DNA from: Antedon mediterranea
Lineage: Eukaryota > Echinodermata > Crinoidea > Comatulida > Antedonidae
DNA length: 64,000 bases
Reading direction: 5' to 3'
NCBI RefSeq assembly: GCF_964355755.1
Contig: NC_092674.1
Span: 17,684,501-17,748,500 of the forward strand
Shown here: piece after piece, positions 32,818 to 46,213 of the stretch
Position numbering within the stretch: the first letter of the stretch is position 1
Layout: the number at the start of each line of letters is the position of its first letter
Position numbers and translations under genes: made by a program
The notes under the pieces: model-generated
Told to the model about the DNA's origin: nothing
The model's input: the letters and a program-made list of their open reading frames with translations, nothing else
The model's database searches: none

Positions 32818-34346
32818 TTTCTTTCCTTCTCCCCCATTTTTGTGTCTCATGTATCTCAAAAACTTGTAAACATAACATGTTATAACTTTGTCAGCATGAG
32901 GGCATTCACGTGAAGTTGTGCACCTCCTATTTTTGAATTATGTCAGAGTTGCGCAACATGACTTGCGCGCGATTTTATGAATTTCACCTATTTAACATAG
33001 GTCAAAAACCAAATAACATTTTAAATTGAAACTTTGCAAAAGTTTAATTTAAATCATGCGCTAACTTTTTGTTGAAAAAAAAATGCGTGGTTTACCAAAA
33101 GTTACGCGCGTACGCGCATTTAAAATTTCAAAATGCTCAAAATTAATTTCTAATCAACTTTCTACGCGTTTCATGTCATTTTGAGCATGTCAAAAATTCC
33201 CAGGCGCGCGCAAATTTTTACGCGCGCGGAGCACACGTACCGTTAAAAACAGATTTTTTCGCGTGATTTATGTTTTTTCAGCCTTTTCTAGTAATTTTAC
33301 CAACTTTTAAACAATTTCGACTTCAAATTACGTCATACGGGCACGTCGAATTGGATAATTTATGTGCGTTTTTGATGAAAAAGTTCAAAAATTTGTCAAA
33401 ATTTGTCAAAATTATACCTTTTTTTAAACAGTCGTAGTTTCTAAACTAAACGGTAAAAGTTATTTTTATTACGTATTTTGGAAGATGATGAGTTGTTGAT
33501 CATGGATCATGCATCAATACGGCTTACTGGACATTGTGACGACATCGTATGGCCATGCGAATATAAAAAATAGAATTTTTGTATCTTTCATCATAGCTCA
33601 TCACATTTAATAGAGCGCATCTCCAATTATCTGTTTTCCATTTTCACCCCGATTTTTATATTATCTAGGTCAATCAACTATCTTTCGCATGAGTTAAAAT
33701 ATTTTAATTGTTATGACGTCATCATGTCTAAAAATGAAAATAACGTGGGTCACTTATTTTCATCTTTACAGTAAATTTAAATCTGTTATAGCTCGTCAGA
33801 ATAAAACGTGATAATCATGATTAAAACGTTTTCAGGAAGCTATTGGATTGTAGATACGAATTCATGTAAACATTTTGCCAATCGGATGTTGTGACGTCAT
33901 CATATGGCCAGTTGAATAAAAAAAGTCGTATTTTCATATTTTGCGTAATAGTTCATCACATTTAAAAGGGCGCGCATCTATATTTTACGTATTCAAATTT
34001 CTTCCACACGTTAATATGTTGTTGCTGAGATAATTTCCTTCCGAAATTGCTATCTTAGTGTTTCATTTTGATACCAAAGCCGTGTTAAAAATAAGTATAA
34101 ACGGGGGGACCCGTAATTTCACCTATTCTACACTGTATGTAACATGTATACAGATTATACCGTTTGCACTGTATATACTATATGACACAAAATTGACAGA
34201 ATTCAGCACTAACAGCATATGATATTCTTCAGTTCAGGTCATAATGTCATAATCTTTTTCCGTGTGCAAAATTCCAACGTATGACGTGCGCGTGGCGTTT
34301 GTCGTGCGGATAACTAACTCGTCAAAGTGACGAGTTTCATGTCTAG
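32818..34346 (+). mobile_element. Helitron-like family A, array copy 1
   Basis: A body of about 1.5 kb with no gene, closing with GCGGATAACT (34306-34315), a hairpin ACTCGTCA/TGACGAGT, CTAG (34343-34346) and a T. This is the end structure of Helitrons (hairpin, then CTRR, inserted before T). Rolling-circle helicase is absent. Confidence 0.7.
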
Positions 34347-35887
34347 TTTTTTTTTTCTGTATTCTTCTTTCTTTCTGTCATTTTTGTGTCTCGCGTAACT
34401 CAAAAACGTGTAAACATAACATTTCATAACTTTGTCAACATGTGGGCATTTACGTGAAATTGTGCACCTCCTATTTTTGAATGACGTCAGAGTTGCGCAA
34501 CATGACTTACGCGCGTTTTTCCGAATTTCGCGTATTTAACATAGATCGAAAACCATATAACTATTTAAATTGAAACTGAAAAAAAGTTTAAGTTATATCT
34601 TGCGCTAACTGACTATGGGGAAAAAATGGCATGTTTCACACGAAGTTACGCGCGCACGCGCGTTTAAAATTTCAAATTGCGAGAAATCAATTTCTAATCA
34701 ACTTTCTACGCGTTTCATGTCATTTTAAGCATGTCAAAAATTCCCACGCGCATGCTTTTTTTTACGCGCGCGGTGCGAACGTAGCGTTGAAAACAATTTT
34801 TCTCTCGTGATTTATGTTTTCAAGCCTTTTATAGTAATTTTACCAACTTTGAAACAATTTCGACTTCAAATTACGTCATACGGGCACGTCGAATTGGATA
34901 ATTTATGTGCGTTTTTGAGGAAAAAGTTCAAAAATTTGTCAAAATTATACCTTTTTTTAAACAATCATAGATTCTAAACTACGAGGTGAACTTTGTTTAA
35001 ATTACATATCCAGGAAGATGATAAGTTGTAGATAAGGAATCATGCATTGATATGGCAAACCGGACATTGTGACGTCATCGTATGGCCACGCGAATATAAA
35101 ATATAGGATTTTTGTATCTTTCGTCATAGCGCATCTCATTTAATAGAGCGCCTCTCCACTTATCCGTATTCCATTTTAACCCAGATTTTGAAATTTTCTA
35201 GGTCAATCAACTATCTTACGCAAGAGTAAAAATTTTTTTAATTTTTATGACGTCATCATGTCTAAAAATGTAAATAACGTGGGTCACTTATATTTATCTT
35301 TACAGTAAATTTTAATCTGTTATAGCTCATCAGAATAAAATGTGATAATCACGATTAAAACGTTTTCTGGAAGCTATTGGATTGTAGATACGAATTCATG
35401 TAAACATTTTGCCAATCGGATGTTGTGACGTCATCATATGGCCAGTTGAATAAAAAAAGACGTATTTTCATATTTTGCGTAATAGTTCATCACATTTAAA
35501 AGGGTGCGCATCTATATTTTACGTATTCAAATTTCTTCTACACGTTAATATGTTGTTCCTGAGATTATTTCCTTCTGAAATTGTTATCTAAGTGTTTCAT
35601 TTTGATACCGTCGCCATGTTAAAAATTGGAATAAATGGCGGGTCCCGTAATTTCACCTATTCTACACTGTATGTAATATGTATACAGATTATACTGTTTG
35701 CATGTACCGTATATACTATATGACACAAAATTGACAGAATTCAGCACTAACAGCATATCATATTCTTCAGTTCTTGTCATAATTCCATAATCTTTATCTG
35801 TGTGCAATATTCCAACTTATGACGTGCACGTGGCGTTTGTCGTGGTGCGGATAACTAACTCGTCAATGTGACGAGTTTCATGTCTAG
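34347..35887 (+). mobile_element. Helitron-like family A, array copy 2
   Basis: It follows copy 1 directly, repeats its body in order, and ends in the same tag, hairpin and CTAG (35884-35887). It lacks the 5' palindrome module, so the pair looks like a head-to-tail product or an insertion at the same end. Confidence 0.7.
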
Positions 35888-36996
35888 TTTTCTTCTTTTT
35901 TCTTTCCCGGAATTTTGTTCGCAGCGTATCTCTAATACTTGTCAACATAAGATTATATAACTTTGTCAGAAGATTGACCTCTAACTGTAGATGTGCAAGA
36001 AACTTCGTTTTATGATTTTAGAGTTGCGCAACGTGACTTACGCGCGATTTTATGAATTTCAATGATTGATCATAGATAAAAAACCAAATATCATTTTTTA
36101 TTGAAACTTGGTGAAAATTTAAGTTATATCAAGCGCAAACTTTCTATGGATTAAAAATGGCATGTTTTACAGAAAGTTACGCGCGCACGCGCGTTTAAAA
36201 TTTCAAAATGCGTAAAATCAATTTCTAATCAACTTTCTACGCGTTTCATGTCATTTTGAGCATTTCAAAAATTCCCACGCTCGCGCGCATTTTTGCGCGG
36301 GCGGTGCGCACGTAGCTCTGAATTTATTTGTTTATGCGTGATTTATGTTTTTCCAGCTTTTTCTAGTAATTTTACCAACTTTTTAAACAATTTCGACTTA
36401 AAATCACGTCATACGAGCACGTCGAATTGGATAAATTGCGCGCGTTTTTGATGAAAAAGTTCAAAAAGTCGTGAAAATTATGCCTTTTTTAAACAGTCAT
36501 AGATTCTAAACTACATGATGAACTTTTCTTTTTTTTCCATATTCTGAAAGTTGATGAGTTGTAGATATCGGATCATAAATCGATATGGCTAACCGGACAT
36601 TGTGACGTCATCGTATGGCCACTCGAATATAAAATATTGGATTTTTGTCTCTTTCTTCATAGCTCATCACATTTAATAGAGCGCATCTCCACTTATCCGT
36701 ATTCCATTTCCCTCCATTTTTTTATATTGTCTAGGTCAATCAATTATATTTCGCATGATATACCGTTTTTAAAATTGTGATGATGTCATCATGTCCAAAA
36801 GCGTCAATAACTTGGGTCACTTATTTTCACCTATTCTTCACTGTATGTACGTATACAATATATAGTGTAAACTGTATATACTTAGACGTGACACAAAATA
36901 GAGAGCGCACTAACATTTTTTCAATGGCTTAATCGTTTTTCTCTGCGCAATATTCTAACGTATGACGTGCACGTGGCGTTTGTTGTAATTGATTGA
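35888..36996 (+). mobile_element. Helitron-like family A, array copy 3, truncated
   Basis: It repeats the same body but stops before the terminal hairpin, at the Harbinger-like element that begins at 37000. The missing end is not seen on the far side at 39341. Confidence 0.6.
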
Positions 36997-37789
36997 TTAA
37001 GGCTGGTTTCCTGTCGACGTAAGAACATCACTTTTGTTGCGACTACGTCGATTTGTCGTAAGAAATGCGGATTTTACAGGAAACCGATTACGATCGAAAA
37101 TTTACAAAATCGACGCAACGTAAGAAAAATGGTAACGACAAACGATTTTACAGGAAACCGATGACCTAAAAATTGTTGCGTTACGACGTTTTCTTCCGAT
37201 TTTACAGGAAACCGGGATTTTTGATCTTACGCTTGAATGAACGCCCTTGCGTCACGTTTCTTACGTCTCTTACGAAAGTTGACTTGAAGTCAACTTTCGC
37301 AAGAGACGCAAGCGCAATCGTAACAAGCAACCAATGAGCGACAAGAGTTATGACGTAATGTGTATGTCCTTATAGTGAAATAAAGCCGGACAATAACATT
37401 TGTATGTGACTACTATAATTTTAGCCCACTTTACGATGTTGTACATACTTTACAAATGCACAGTAGTGTCAATATAGGCCTAATAATGTTCTAATCAGGG
37501 AGTTTACAACTCATATCAAAATCTAATACTCTTATTTATGGACGTGCAATAAACAATCAGCATCTGTAGAAACGTCACGAAAATTAACATTTGCAACAAG
37601 AAAAGATATAGAAAGCCCCTTTGTAAGCAATATAATATTATTATGTAACTTTAAAAAAAAATTGTTTGCTTGATTTTGTATAATTTATATTGTTTTGTTA
37701 AATTTATTCTTATTATAGGCCTGTAAATAATGGGTATCTTACTGCGGTAGTACTATCTCATGCTAGAGTATGCCTGGGCCCATAGGCCA

Positions 37790-38690
37790 AGGCCTAGCCT
37801 AGGGCCTAGGTATTGGCAGCCGTCTGTCTCGAGAGACAATAGGTATGCGCCCTCTATCCGTCATTCGGTGCAGGGTCACAGCGCCTGCTGTGACTAAAAA
37901 GTCCAATTTTTGAGCGGCATGATTTGTCACATTTTGGGCAGATGTACGTTGGCTCCTGATCGGTTGGAGCAGAGGATGCTCTCTCCTTTCTACGTTTCTT
38001 GAGTAGCGTCCGTTTCTTGTCGCGTCCACTCTCGCTTGTTTGGACACACATCTTGATAGTGGATCTCCACATACTGCGATCGGAGGCAACAGCCTCCCAG
38101 TTTGTGACGTTTGTGTTGCCCGACTTAAGATCACGCTTGCATACGTCTTTAAAGCGTAACATGGGCCTTCCTTTAGGTCTAGTTCCAGTGACAAGCTCAC
38201 CATAGAGTAAGTCTTTTGGTATTCTTCCGTCATCCATGCGCCTTACATGGCCCAGCCATCGAAGGCGTCGCTGGGTAAGTAGTGAGTACATGCTGGGCAA
38301 ACTTGCCCGAGTTAGAACGGTTTTATTTGAGACATGATCCTGCCATTTGATGCCGAGTATCCTTCTCAGGCAGCGCAGATGAAATGAACTCAATCTGCGC
38401 TCTTGGCGGGTGTAAAGAGACCATGATTCACTGCTGTACAATTGGGTGCTTAGGACACAAGCCTGGTAGATCTTCATCTTGGTGTTTATAGTCAGCATGC
38501 GGTTTTTCCAAACCTTATCTGTTAGGCGAGCCATGGCTGATGTCGCTTTTCCAATCCTGATGTTGAGTTCGGCGTCAAATGAGAGGTTACTGGAAACAGT
38601 GGAACCAAGGTAAATGAACTTGTCCACCACCTCAAGAGTATAATCGCCGATTTTGATCTTAGGAGGAGCATTAAGGAGCAAATAATAATA
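37790..38690 (-). mobile_element. 5'-truncated LINE inside the Harbinger-like element
   Basis: On the minus strand: the ORF2 end, a short 3' UTR with a TGTCTCTCGAGACA hairpin (about 37828-37841), and an end near 37790 in TAGGCCTAGG-type sequence. Truncated at about 38690. Confidence 0.7.
37854..38681 (-). pseudogene. LINE ORF2 C-terminal fragment with zinc finger
   Basis: An intact frame of 275 residues, open a little further upstream, so 38681 is only a TTG at the truncation. It holds the thumb block DKFIYLGSTVSSNLSFD, the connection region (RRILGIKWQDHVSN), the block RRLRWLGHVRRMDDGRIPK common to many LINE ORF2 ends, and a C-terminal C2H2/C2HC-type finger CPKCDKSCRSKIGLFSHSRR (about 246-265). 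Palm and endonuclease are missing. The absence of stops suggests a fairly recent insertion. The exact LINE clade is not assigned. Confidence 0.8.
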
Positions 38691-39340
38691 GAAATCCCGA
38701 AATGATTTGCCTTTTTTTAATTTTGAAAACTATTTAAGGCTAGGCCTAAAGGGCCAGGATAATTCATTCATATTTTGATTCATACAATAATACATAGGCC
38801 TACTAGCCTAGGCTCCTTATAGGCTAATTTGATTAGATTTTGGTCAAATCAATTCCTATTAGTACAGTATTAATTAAGTATTATTACTAATACTAGGGCC
38901 TAGCCTATCTACTAAAAATAATATGTTGGTGTGCTGCACTGACACTGATGCTGAGTTGCACTGACACTGATGCTGAGTAGCTACAGGTACAATAACATCA
39001 TTCAACATTTCGCGCGAAAAATGATAAAACCCGCTCTAAAATGAAACACCAATCAGAGATGTTGTTTCAAATACGTCATAAATCTGACCGACGTAAGAAA
39101 AAAATTTCAACTTTCGTAACAACACTAAAATCGACGTAAGCATACGACGTGTGTTTCACAGCTAAAATTTCAACTTCCGGGAGCAGCATAACTACAGATG
39201 TTTTTCTGCGGCCCGACACGATCTTGACTATACGTCAACGACGTCAATTTTTTCTCAACTTTCGTAAGACACGTAAGAAACGTATGAAACGCAAGAATCG
39301 TTACAAAATTCGACTTCTTACGTCGACAGGAAACCAGCCT

Positions 39341-39549
39341 TTAGGACAAGGTACATTCTTCAGTATTCAAGGTCAATGGTCAGGCAAAAACTAGCAAAAT
39401 TCAGTGATGATCAAAAGGTTTAACGACCTGCCTATCAAAGTTGGACTTATATAAACACATGTCACAGTAGGAGGTTAAGTGACATTTACCCGAAGTTGGG
39501 AAAAACTTCGGGTAAAAATGAACACATTCTCTAATGGGGCTGTACACGT
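39341..39549. other. Short spacer with a perfect hairpin
   Basis: ACCCGAAGTT and its exact complement, six bases apart, at 39489-39514. Otherwise nothing recognised. Confidence 0.5.
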
Positions 39550-40775
39550 AATGTAGGTCGTGCCCACAGATGGTTCTCGAATACACAGTAATTTCAGCGT
39601 AACAAAACTGGCGATTTCAAATGTACGTACCGCAGGACTATAATACATTGTCGTTTACAGAAACGAATAAATAGACACGATGATTTATGTAGTCAAGTAA
39701 AATTAGCACCCTGGGAATTACTTCCGAAGGAGAAAATTATCACAAAATGAGTCCAAATTTTTGATTTGGACTCATTTAAAGAAACCAAATTTGTGTTTTG
39801 TATATAACATTAGGGTTCGCTTAAAGTACATGTCACGATACACCACTACGACGTTTAAATTATTGGTAATTATTAATTAATGCAAACGTTGAGAAGGAAC
39901 TGTCAGTATAAAGTTTATTTGTATATGATAATGTGTTTATATATCTAACAGTAGAGCCTATCCACAATCTCAGTAATAAAGTTTATTTGTATATATTTTT
40001 ATATTATTATTATTATTATTCACTTTTATTTCAAATATCAAAAAAATCGACCAAAATTACAACTCGTGGCTAAGAGCCAAATTGCGTGTAAAATACATGT
40101 CATATTACATCTAACAGTACGAACATTCACAGTAAGAAATGTTCGATTCAAATGACCAAAAATAGTTTTATTAAAATATGTATTTACAGTATTGTCAAAG
40201 TATTGCAAGTTTATTCTCAAAGGGCCCATATATTTACCTACCCTATGTGTTAAACCAAGGGCTCATAAATTTACCTACTTGTGTTAAACCAAACTCTGGC
40301 AGACTGAGAGATTGGGATGTTCCATTCATCGCAAATCAATACATTTGTATAATCGTATATTAAATCTATCAAAATAGTATTTTTTAAAGAAAATCGGCCT
40401 GTCTTCAACATTATGATGCTGTACTCCAGCTGTTCAACCGGTTTTCAGCTATTAAAAACAATTATCGTAGGAGGAGATAGGAAAATGCAAAGCCTTCTCG
40501 CATTTTTGTGGCGGGTATTTTTCAAGATGGACATCCATTAGACAGTGTATACCACGATCGAAAAACACCCCTATTTGGGGCAAATTGTTGAACCTAAATT
40601 CGTTTTAATCGTCAATAACTAATTATCTAACTTAATTTAATTAGTAAACAGGGTTACATCAGGTGGTTAAAATCAGTACCGAAAGTACGAACCAACTTTA
40701 TATACCATCGAGTAAAAATTCTAGAAATAACGCGCGATTTACCGAATTTTGCCCTTACGTAAATTTATATATAGA
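39550..40775 (-). mobile_element. Helitron-like family B, inverted partial copy
   Basis: Its 5' end on the minus strand is TCTATATATAAATTTACG at 40775. Much of it mirrors 41009-41840 across a 233-bp spacer. The far end near 39550 keeps the phrase ACAGATGGTTCTCGAATAC (complement of the family's 3' region) but has lost the terminal hairpin. Confidence 0.65.
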
Positions 40776-41008
40776 AACCTGCAATTATGTTAAAATTAAG
40801 CATATAAAATGGCTATTTTAATCAATTTGTGATTCTTAGGCCTACTGTGTAGGTCTGATAGGCTTGGTGTGTGGATTTACCCGGTCACAGTAGCCTACCT
40901 AGGCTAGTAATCGTAGTAAAGTAGGCCTACATTTTGTTAATTAGGCCTACTGTACGTATAAAAATTGTGTTTTGAACATAAAAGTAGGTCTTATACTTAT
41001 TTTCATTA

Positions 41009-43554
41009 TCTATATATAAATTTACGTAAGGGCAAAATTCGGTAAATCGCGCCTTACTTCTAGAATTTTCACTCGATGGTATGTAAAGTTGGTTCGTACT
41101 TTCGGTACTGATTTTAACCGCCTAATGTAACCCTGTTTACTAATTAAATTGAGTTAGATAATTAGTTATTGACGATTAAAACGAATTTAGGTTCAAAGAT
41201 TTGCCCCAAATAGGGGTGTTTTCCGATCGTGGTATACACTGTCTAATGGATGTCCATCTTGAAAAATACCCGCCAAAAAAATGCGAGGAGGCTTCGCATT
41301 TTTCTATCTCCTCCTACGATAATTGTTTTTAATAGCTGAAAACCGGTTGAACAGCTAGAGTACACCATCATAATGTTGAAGACAGGCCGATTTTCTTTAA
41401 AAAATACTATTTTGATAGATTTAATATACGATTATACAAATGTATTGATTTGCGATGAATGGAACATCCCAATCTCTCAGTCTGCCAGAGTTTGGTTTAA
41501 CACAAGTACTGTAGGTAAATTTATGAGCCCTTGGTTTAACACATACGGTAGGTAAATATATGGGCCCTTTGAGAATAAACTTGCAATACTTTAACAATAC
41601 TGTAAATACCTATTAACTATTTTTCATTTGAATCGAACATTTCTTACTGTGAATGTTCGTACTGTTAGATGTAATATAAAAATATATACAAATAAACTTT
41701 ATTACTGAGACTGTGGATAGGCTCTACTGTTAGATATACAAATAAACTTTATACTGACAGTTCCTTCTCAACGTTTGTATTAATTAATAATTACCAAAAA
41801 TATAAACGTCGTAGTGGTGTATCGTGACATGTACTTTAATATTTCAATCGATTATGACAGTGACAGTTTTAACAAAGTATTAAATCGCAAATGTTTTAGG
41901 CCTACTGTATATAGAGGTATATTATTTATAGGCCTATAAAACATGAACAAAATATTTCGTTACTCAGTGGATAAAGAATATATTTAAAAATTGTTCCTCT
42001 TTGTACCTATCCGCTTTCCCATCCCTCAACCCTAATGTTACATAGCGAGGAGGCTTCACATTTTCCTATCTCCTCCTACGATAATTGTTTTTAATAGCTG
42101 AAAACCGGTTGAACAGCTAGAGTACACCATCATAATGTTGAAGACAGGCCGATTTTCTTTAAAAAATACTATTTTGATAGATTGCTAGAGTACACCATCA
42201 TAATGTTGAAGACAGGCCGATTTTCTTTAAAAAATACTATTTTGATAGATTTAATATACGATTATACAAATGTATTGATTTGCGATGAATGGAACATCCA
42301 GTTTGGTTAACACAAGTACTGTAGGTAAATTTATGAGCCCTTGGGTTAACACATACGGTAGGTAAATATATGGGCCCTTTGAGAATAAACTTGCAATAGG
42401 TTCGGAAAATGTTAAAAACCAATTTCTATTATTTGAATCGGTAAACAGTTTCCATTTATTATACATTGATAATGAAACATGAAATATTCCTATTTATGTC
42501 CCTCGAGGTTCATTACAATTTATATTTAGTAGTCCCACGGACTTCATCTTAGCCACTCCCCCGAATGCTAAGGCCAAATTTATGATACCCTACTTTCTAT
42601 GTAAGTTTAGTTACAGTTAGTTCTTGACGATAATACAACGAATTTAGGTTACACCCTTCGGCCGCGAAAACGTTTCTGTACAAATATGATACCGATTGGC
42701 TTTATTTCATTCAACAGCGACCATAATCTCGCCAATTACAGGATAGATAAACTATTTTATTATTGATGTGCTTATAAATTAAGACTCATGTAAACAGCTT
42801 GATTACATCATTTTACAGACAAACGAAACTTTTTTAAACCTACTGTTTCAATAACTGAGTATAATACTGTATACGTTTTCATAAGTAAGTGCATATACAT
42901 TTTCGTGTTTTCATTGACGAGATTGTAATAGTAACTTCAGTAACTATTACAGTACTTATTTATTATACGACACAAGACAATTGTATCTGACAGGTACGTA
43001 CATTATTCTAAAAAATAAGTCTAGATAGATCCCTTAGGCGTCATAAATCACAGGCCAACAAATCAGTACTCATGACAGAAATTCGACCCAGTTTGGTTCA
43101 CACAAATGTTTACAGGAAGTTCAACACCACAACCGATGATTTGCCCTTAATATTTAGGTAGACTACAGTTTAATTTTTCACTGAATAGGAGCTTGAATTT
43201 CCGATTTCCATTTCGCAGAATGTCTAGGTCTATTTATTTAGTTTGGTTCTTATAATATATAAATACAATCAACTTTATTACTGCGGTTCCATCACCACCA
43301 CCACGTGCCGCCGCCCAATTCCCGTACATACATTTCCATTTCTCCCTAATTTCTTTAATCCACATAAATTAATTGTCCTTTATGGAATCCAGTATTGGTT
43401 TTGTTGTCTCTATTTCTGAATACCCCAATTAGGGGGACACTTCCGTTTTTGTTTAGTGTCCTAAAAAAGTCCCCGTCCGTGGATTCTACTGTATTCGAGA
43501 ACCATCTGTGAGCACCCCTAGATGGTACGCGAGCGAAGCGAGCGTGCCATCTAG
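41009..43554 (+). mobile_element. Helitron-like family B, copy 1
   Basis: 2,546 bp from A/TCTATATATAAATTTACG to a hairpin TAGATGGTACGC/GCGTGCCATCTA ending in CTAG (43551-43554) before T. The start, end and A-T target fit a Helitron. Inside, a stretch from 41290 recurs from 42055, and a 70-bp piece (about 42115-42250) is doubled. No Rep/helicase. Confidence 0.7.
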
Positions 43555-43683
43555 TTATTACAATTTGTAAAACATGCCATATTTTTTAGGAAATGTATGT
43601 CTAGACCTATTTATAATAGGACTTAATTTATTGTTTAGGCATTAAGTACAGTATACCTACTACTATGTATGTCCCTATATTTA

Positions 43684-46213
43684 TCTATATATAAATTTAC
43701 GTAAGGGCAAAATTCGGTAAATCGCGCCTTACTTCTAGAATTTTCACTCGATGGTATGTAAAGTTGGTTCGTACTTTCGGTACTGATTTTAACCGCCTGA
43801 TGTAACCCTGTTTACTAATTAAATTGAGTTAAATAATTAGTTATTGACGATTAAAACGAATTTAGGTTAAACGATTTGCCCCAAATAGGGGTGTTTTCCG
43901 ATCGTGGTATACACTGTCTAATGGATGTCCGTCTTGAAAAATACCCGCCAAAAAAATGCGAGGAGGCTTCGCATTTTTCTATCTCCTCCTACGATAATTG
44001 TTTTTAATGGCTGAAAACCGGTTGAACAGCTAGAGTACACCATCATAATGTTGAAGACAGGCCGATTTTCTTTAAAAAATACTATTTTGATAGATTTAAT
44101 ATACGATTATACAAATGTATTGATTTGCGATGAATGGAACATCCCAATCTCTCAGTCTGCCAGAGTTTGGTTTAACACAAGTACTGTAGGTAAATTTATG
44201 AGCCCTTGAACACATACGGTAGGTAAATATATGGGCCCTTTGAGAATAAACTTGCAATACTTTGACAATACTGTAAATACCTATTAACTATTTTTCATTT
44301 GAATCGAACATTTCTTACTGTGAATGTTCGTACTGTTAGATGTAATATAAAAATATATACAAATAAACTTTATTACTGAGACTGTGGATAGGCTCTACTG
44401 TTAGATACAAATAAACTTTATACTGACAGTTCCTTCTCAACGTTTGTATTAATTAATAATTACCAAAAATATAAACGTCGTAGTGGTGTATCGTGACATG
44501 TACTTTAATATTTCAATTGATTATGACAGTGACAGTTTTAACAAAGTATTAAATTGCAAATGTTTTAGGCCTACTGTATTTAGAGGTATATTATTTATAG
44601 GCCTATAAAACATGAACAAAATATTTCGTTACTCAGTGGATAAAGAATATATTTAAAAATTGTTCCTCTTTGTACCTATCCGCTTTCCCATCCCTCAACC
44701 CTAATGTTACATAGCGAGGAGGCTTCGCATTTTCCTATCTCCTCCTACGATAATTGTTTTTAATAGCTGAAAACCGGTTGAACAGCTAGAGTACACCATC
44801 ATAATGTTGAAGACAGGCCGATTTTCTTTAAAAAATACTATTTTGATAGATTGCTAGAGTACACCATCATAATGTTGAAGACAGGCCGATTTTCTTTAAA
44901 AAATACTATTTTGATAGATTTAATATACGATTATACAAATGTATTGATTTGCGATGAATGGAACATCCCAATCTCTCAGTCTGCCAGAGTTTGGTTTAAC
45001 ACAAGTACTGTAGGTAAATTTATGAGCCCTTGGTTTAACACATACGGTAGGTAAATATATGGGCCCTTTGAGAATAAACTTGCAATAGGTTCGGAAAATG
45101 TTAAAAACCAATTTCTATTATTTGAATCGGTAAACAGTTTCTATTTATTATACATTGATAATGAAACATGAAATATTCCTATTCATGTCCCTCGAGGTTC
45201 ATTACAATTTATATTTAGTAGTCCCACGGACTTCATCTTAGCCACTCCCCCGAGTGCTAAGGCCAAATTTATGATGCCCTACTTTCTATGTAAGTTTAGT
45301 TACAGTTAGTTCTTGACGATAATACAACGAATTTAGGTTACACCCTTCGGCCGCGAAAACGTTTCTGTACAAATATGATACCGATTGGCTTTATTTCATT
45401 CAACAGCGACCATAATCTCGCCAATTACAGGATAGATAAACTATTTTATTATTGATGTGCTTATAAATTAAGACTCATGTAAACAGCTTGATTACATCAT
45501 TTTACAGACAAACGAAACTTTTAAACCTACTGTTTCAATAACTGAGTAAAATACTGTATACGTTTTCATAAGTAAGTGCATATACATTTTCGTGTTTTCA
45601 TTGACGAGATTGTAATAGTAACTTCAGTAACTATTACAGTACTTATTTATTATACGACACAAGACAATTGTATCTGACAGGTACGTACATTATTCTAAAA
45701 AATAAGTCTAGATAGATCCCTTAGGCGTCATAAATCACAGGCCAACAAATCAGTACTCATGACAGAAATGTTTACAGGAATTTCAACACCACAACCGATG
45801 ATTTGCCCTAAATATTTAGGTAGACTACAGTTTAATTTTTCACTGAATAGGAGCTTGCATTTCCGATTTTCATTTCGCAGAATGTCTAGGTCTATTTATT
45901 TAGTTTGGTTCTTATAATATATAAATACAATCAACTTTATTACTGCGGTTCCATCACCACCACCACGTGTCGCCCAATTCCCGTACATACATTTCCATTT
46001 CTCCCTAATTTCTTTAATCCACATAAATTAATTGTCCTTTATGGAATCCAGTATTGGTTTTGTTGTCTCTATTTCTGAATACCCCAATTAGGGGGACACT
46101 TCCGCTTTTGTTTAGTGTCCCAAAAAAGTCCCCGTCCGTGGATTCTACTGTATTCGAGAACCATCTGTGAGCACCCCTAGATGGTACTTGAGCGAAGCGA
46201 GCGTGCCATCTAG
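43684..46213 (+). mobile_element. Helitron-like family B, copy 2
   Basis: 2,530 bp, close to identical with copy 1 including its internal duplications, again A/TC at the start and CTAG before T at the end. The 129-bp spacer after copy 1 is not part of the element. The shared internal rearrangements show both descend from one already rearranged copy. Confidence 0.7.

Larger units (their letters stand above)
37000..39340. mobile_element. PIF/Harbinger-like non-autonomous element
   Basis: Perfect 26-bp inverted ends beginning AGGCTGGTTTCCTGTCGACG, flanked by TTA on both sides (36997-36999 and 39341-39343). A 3-bp TWA target is typical of Harbinger. Subterminal GACGTAAGAA and TTTTACAGGAAACCG phrases repeat. 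No transposase is present; a LINE fragment (37790-38690) is inserted inside. Confidence 0.75.

Noticed and set aside
37799-38233. 144-codon minus-strand frame overlapping the LINE fragment
   Set aside because: It is a shifted-frame shadow of the zinc-finger end of ORF2.
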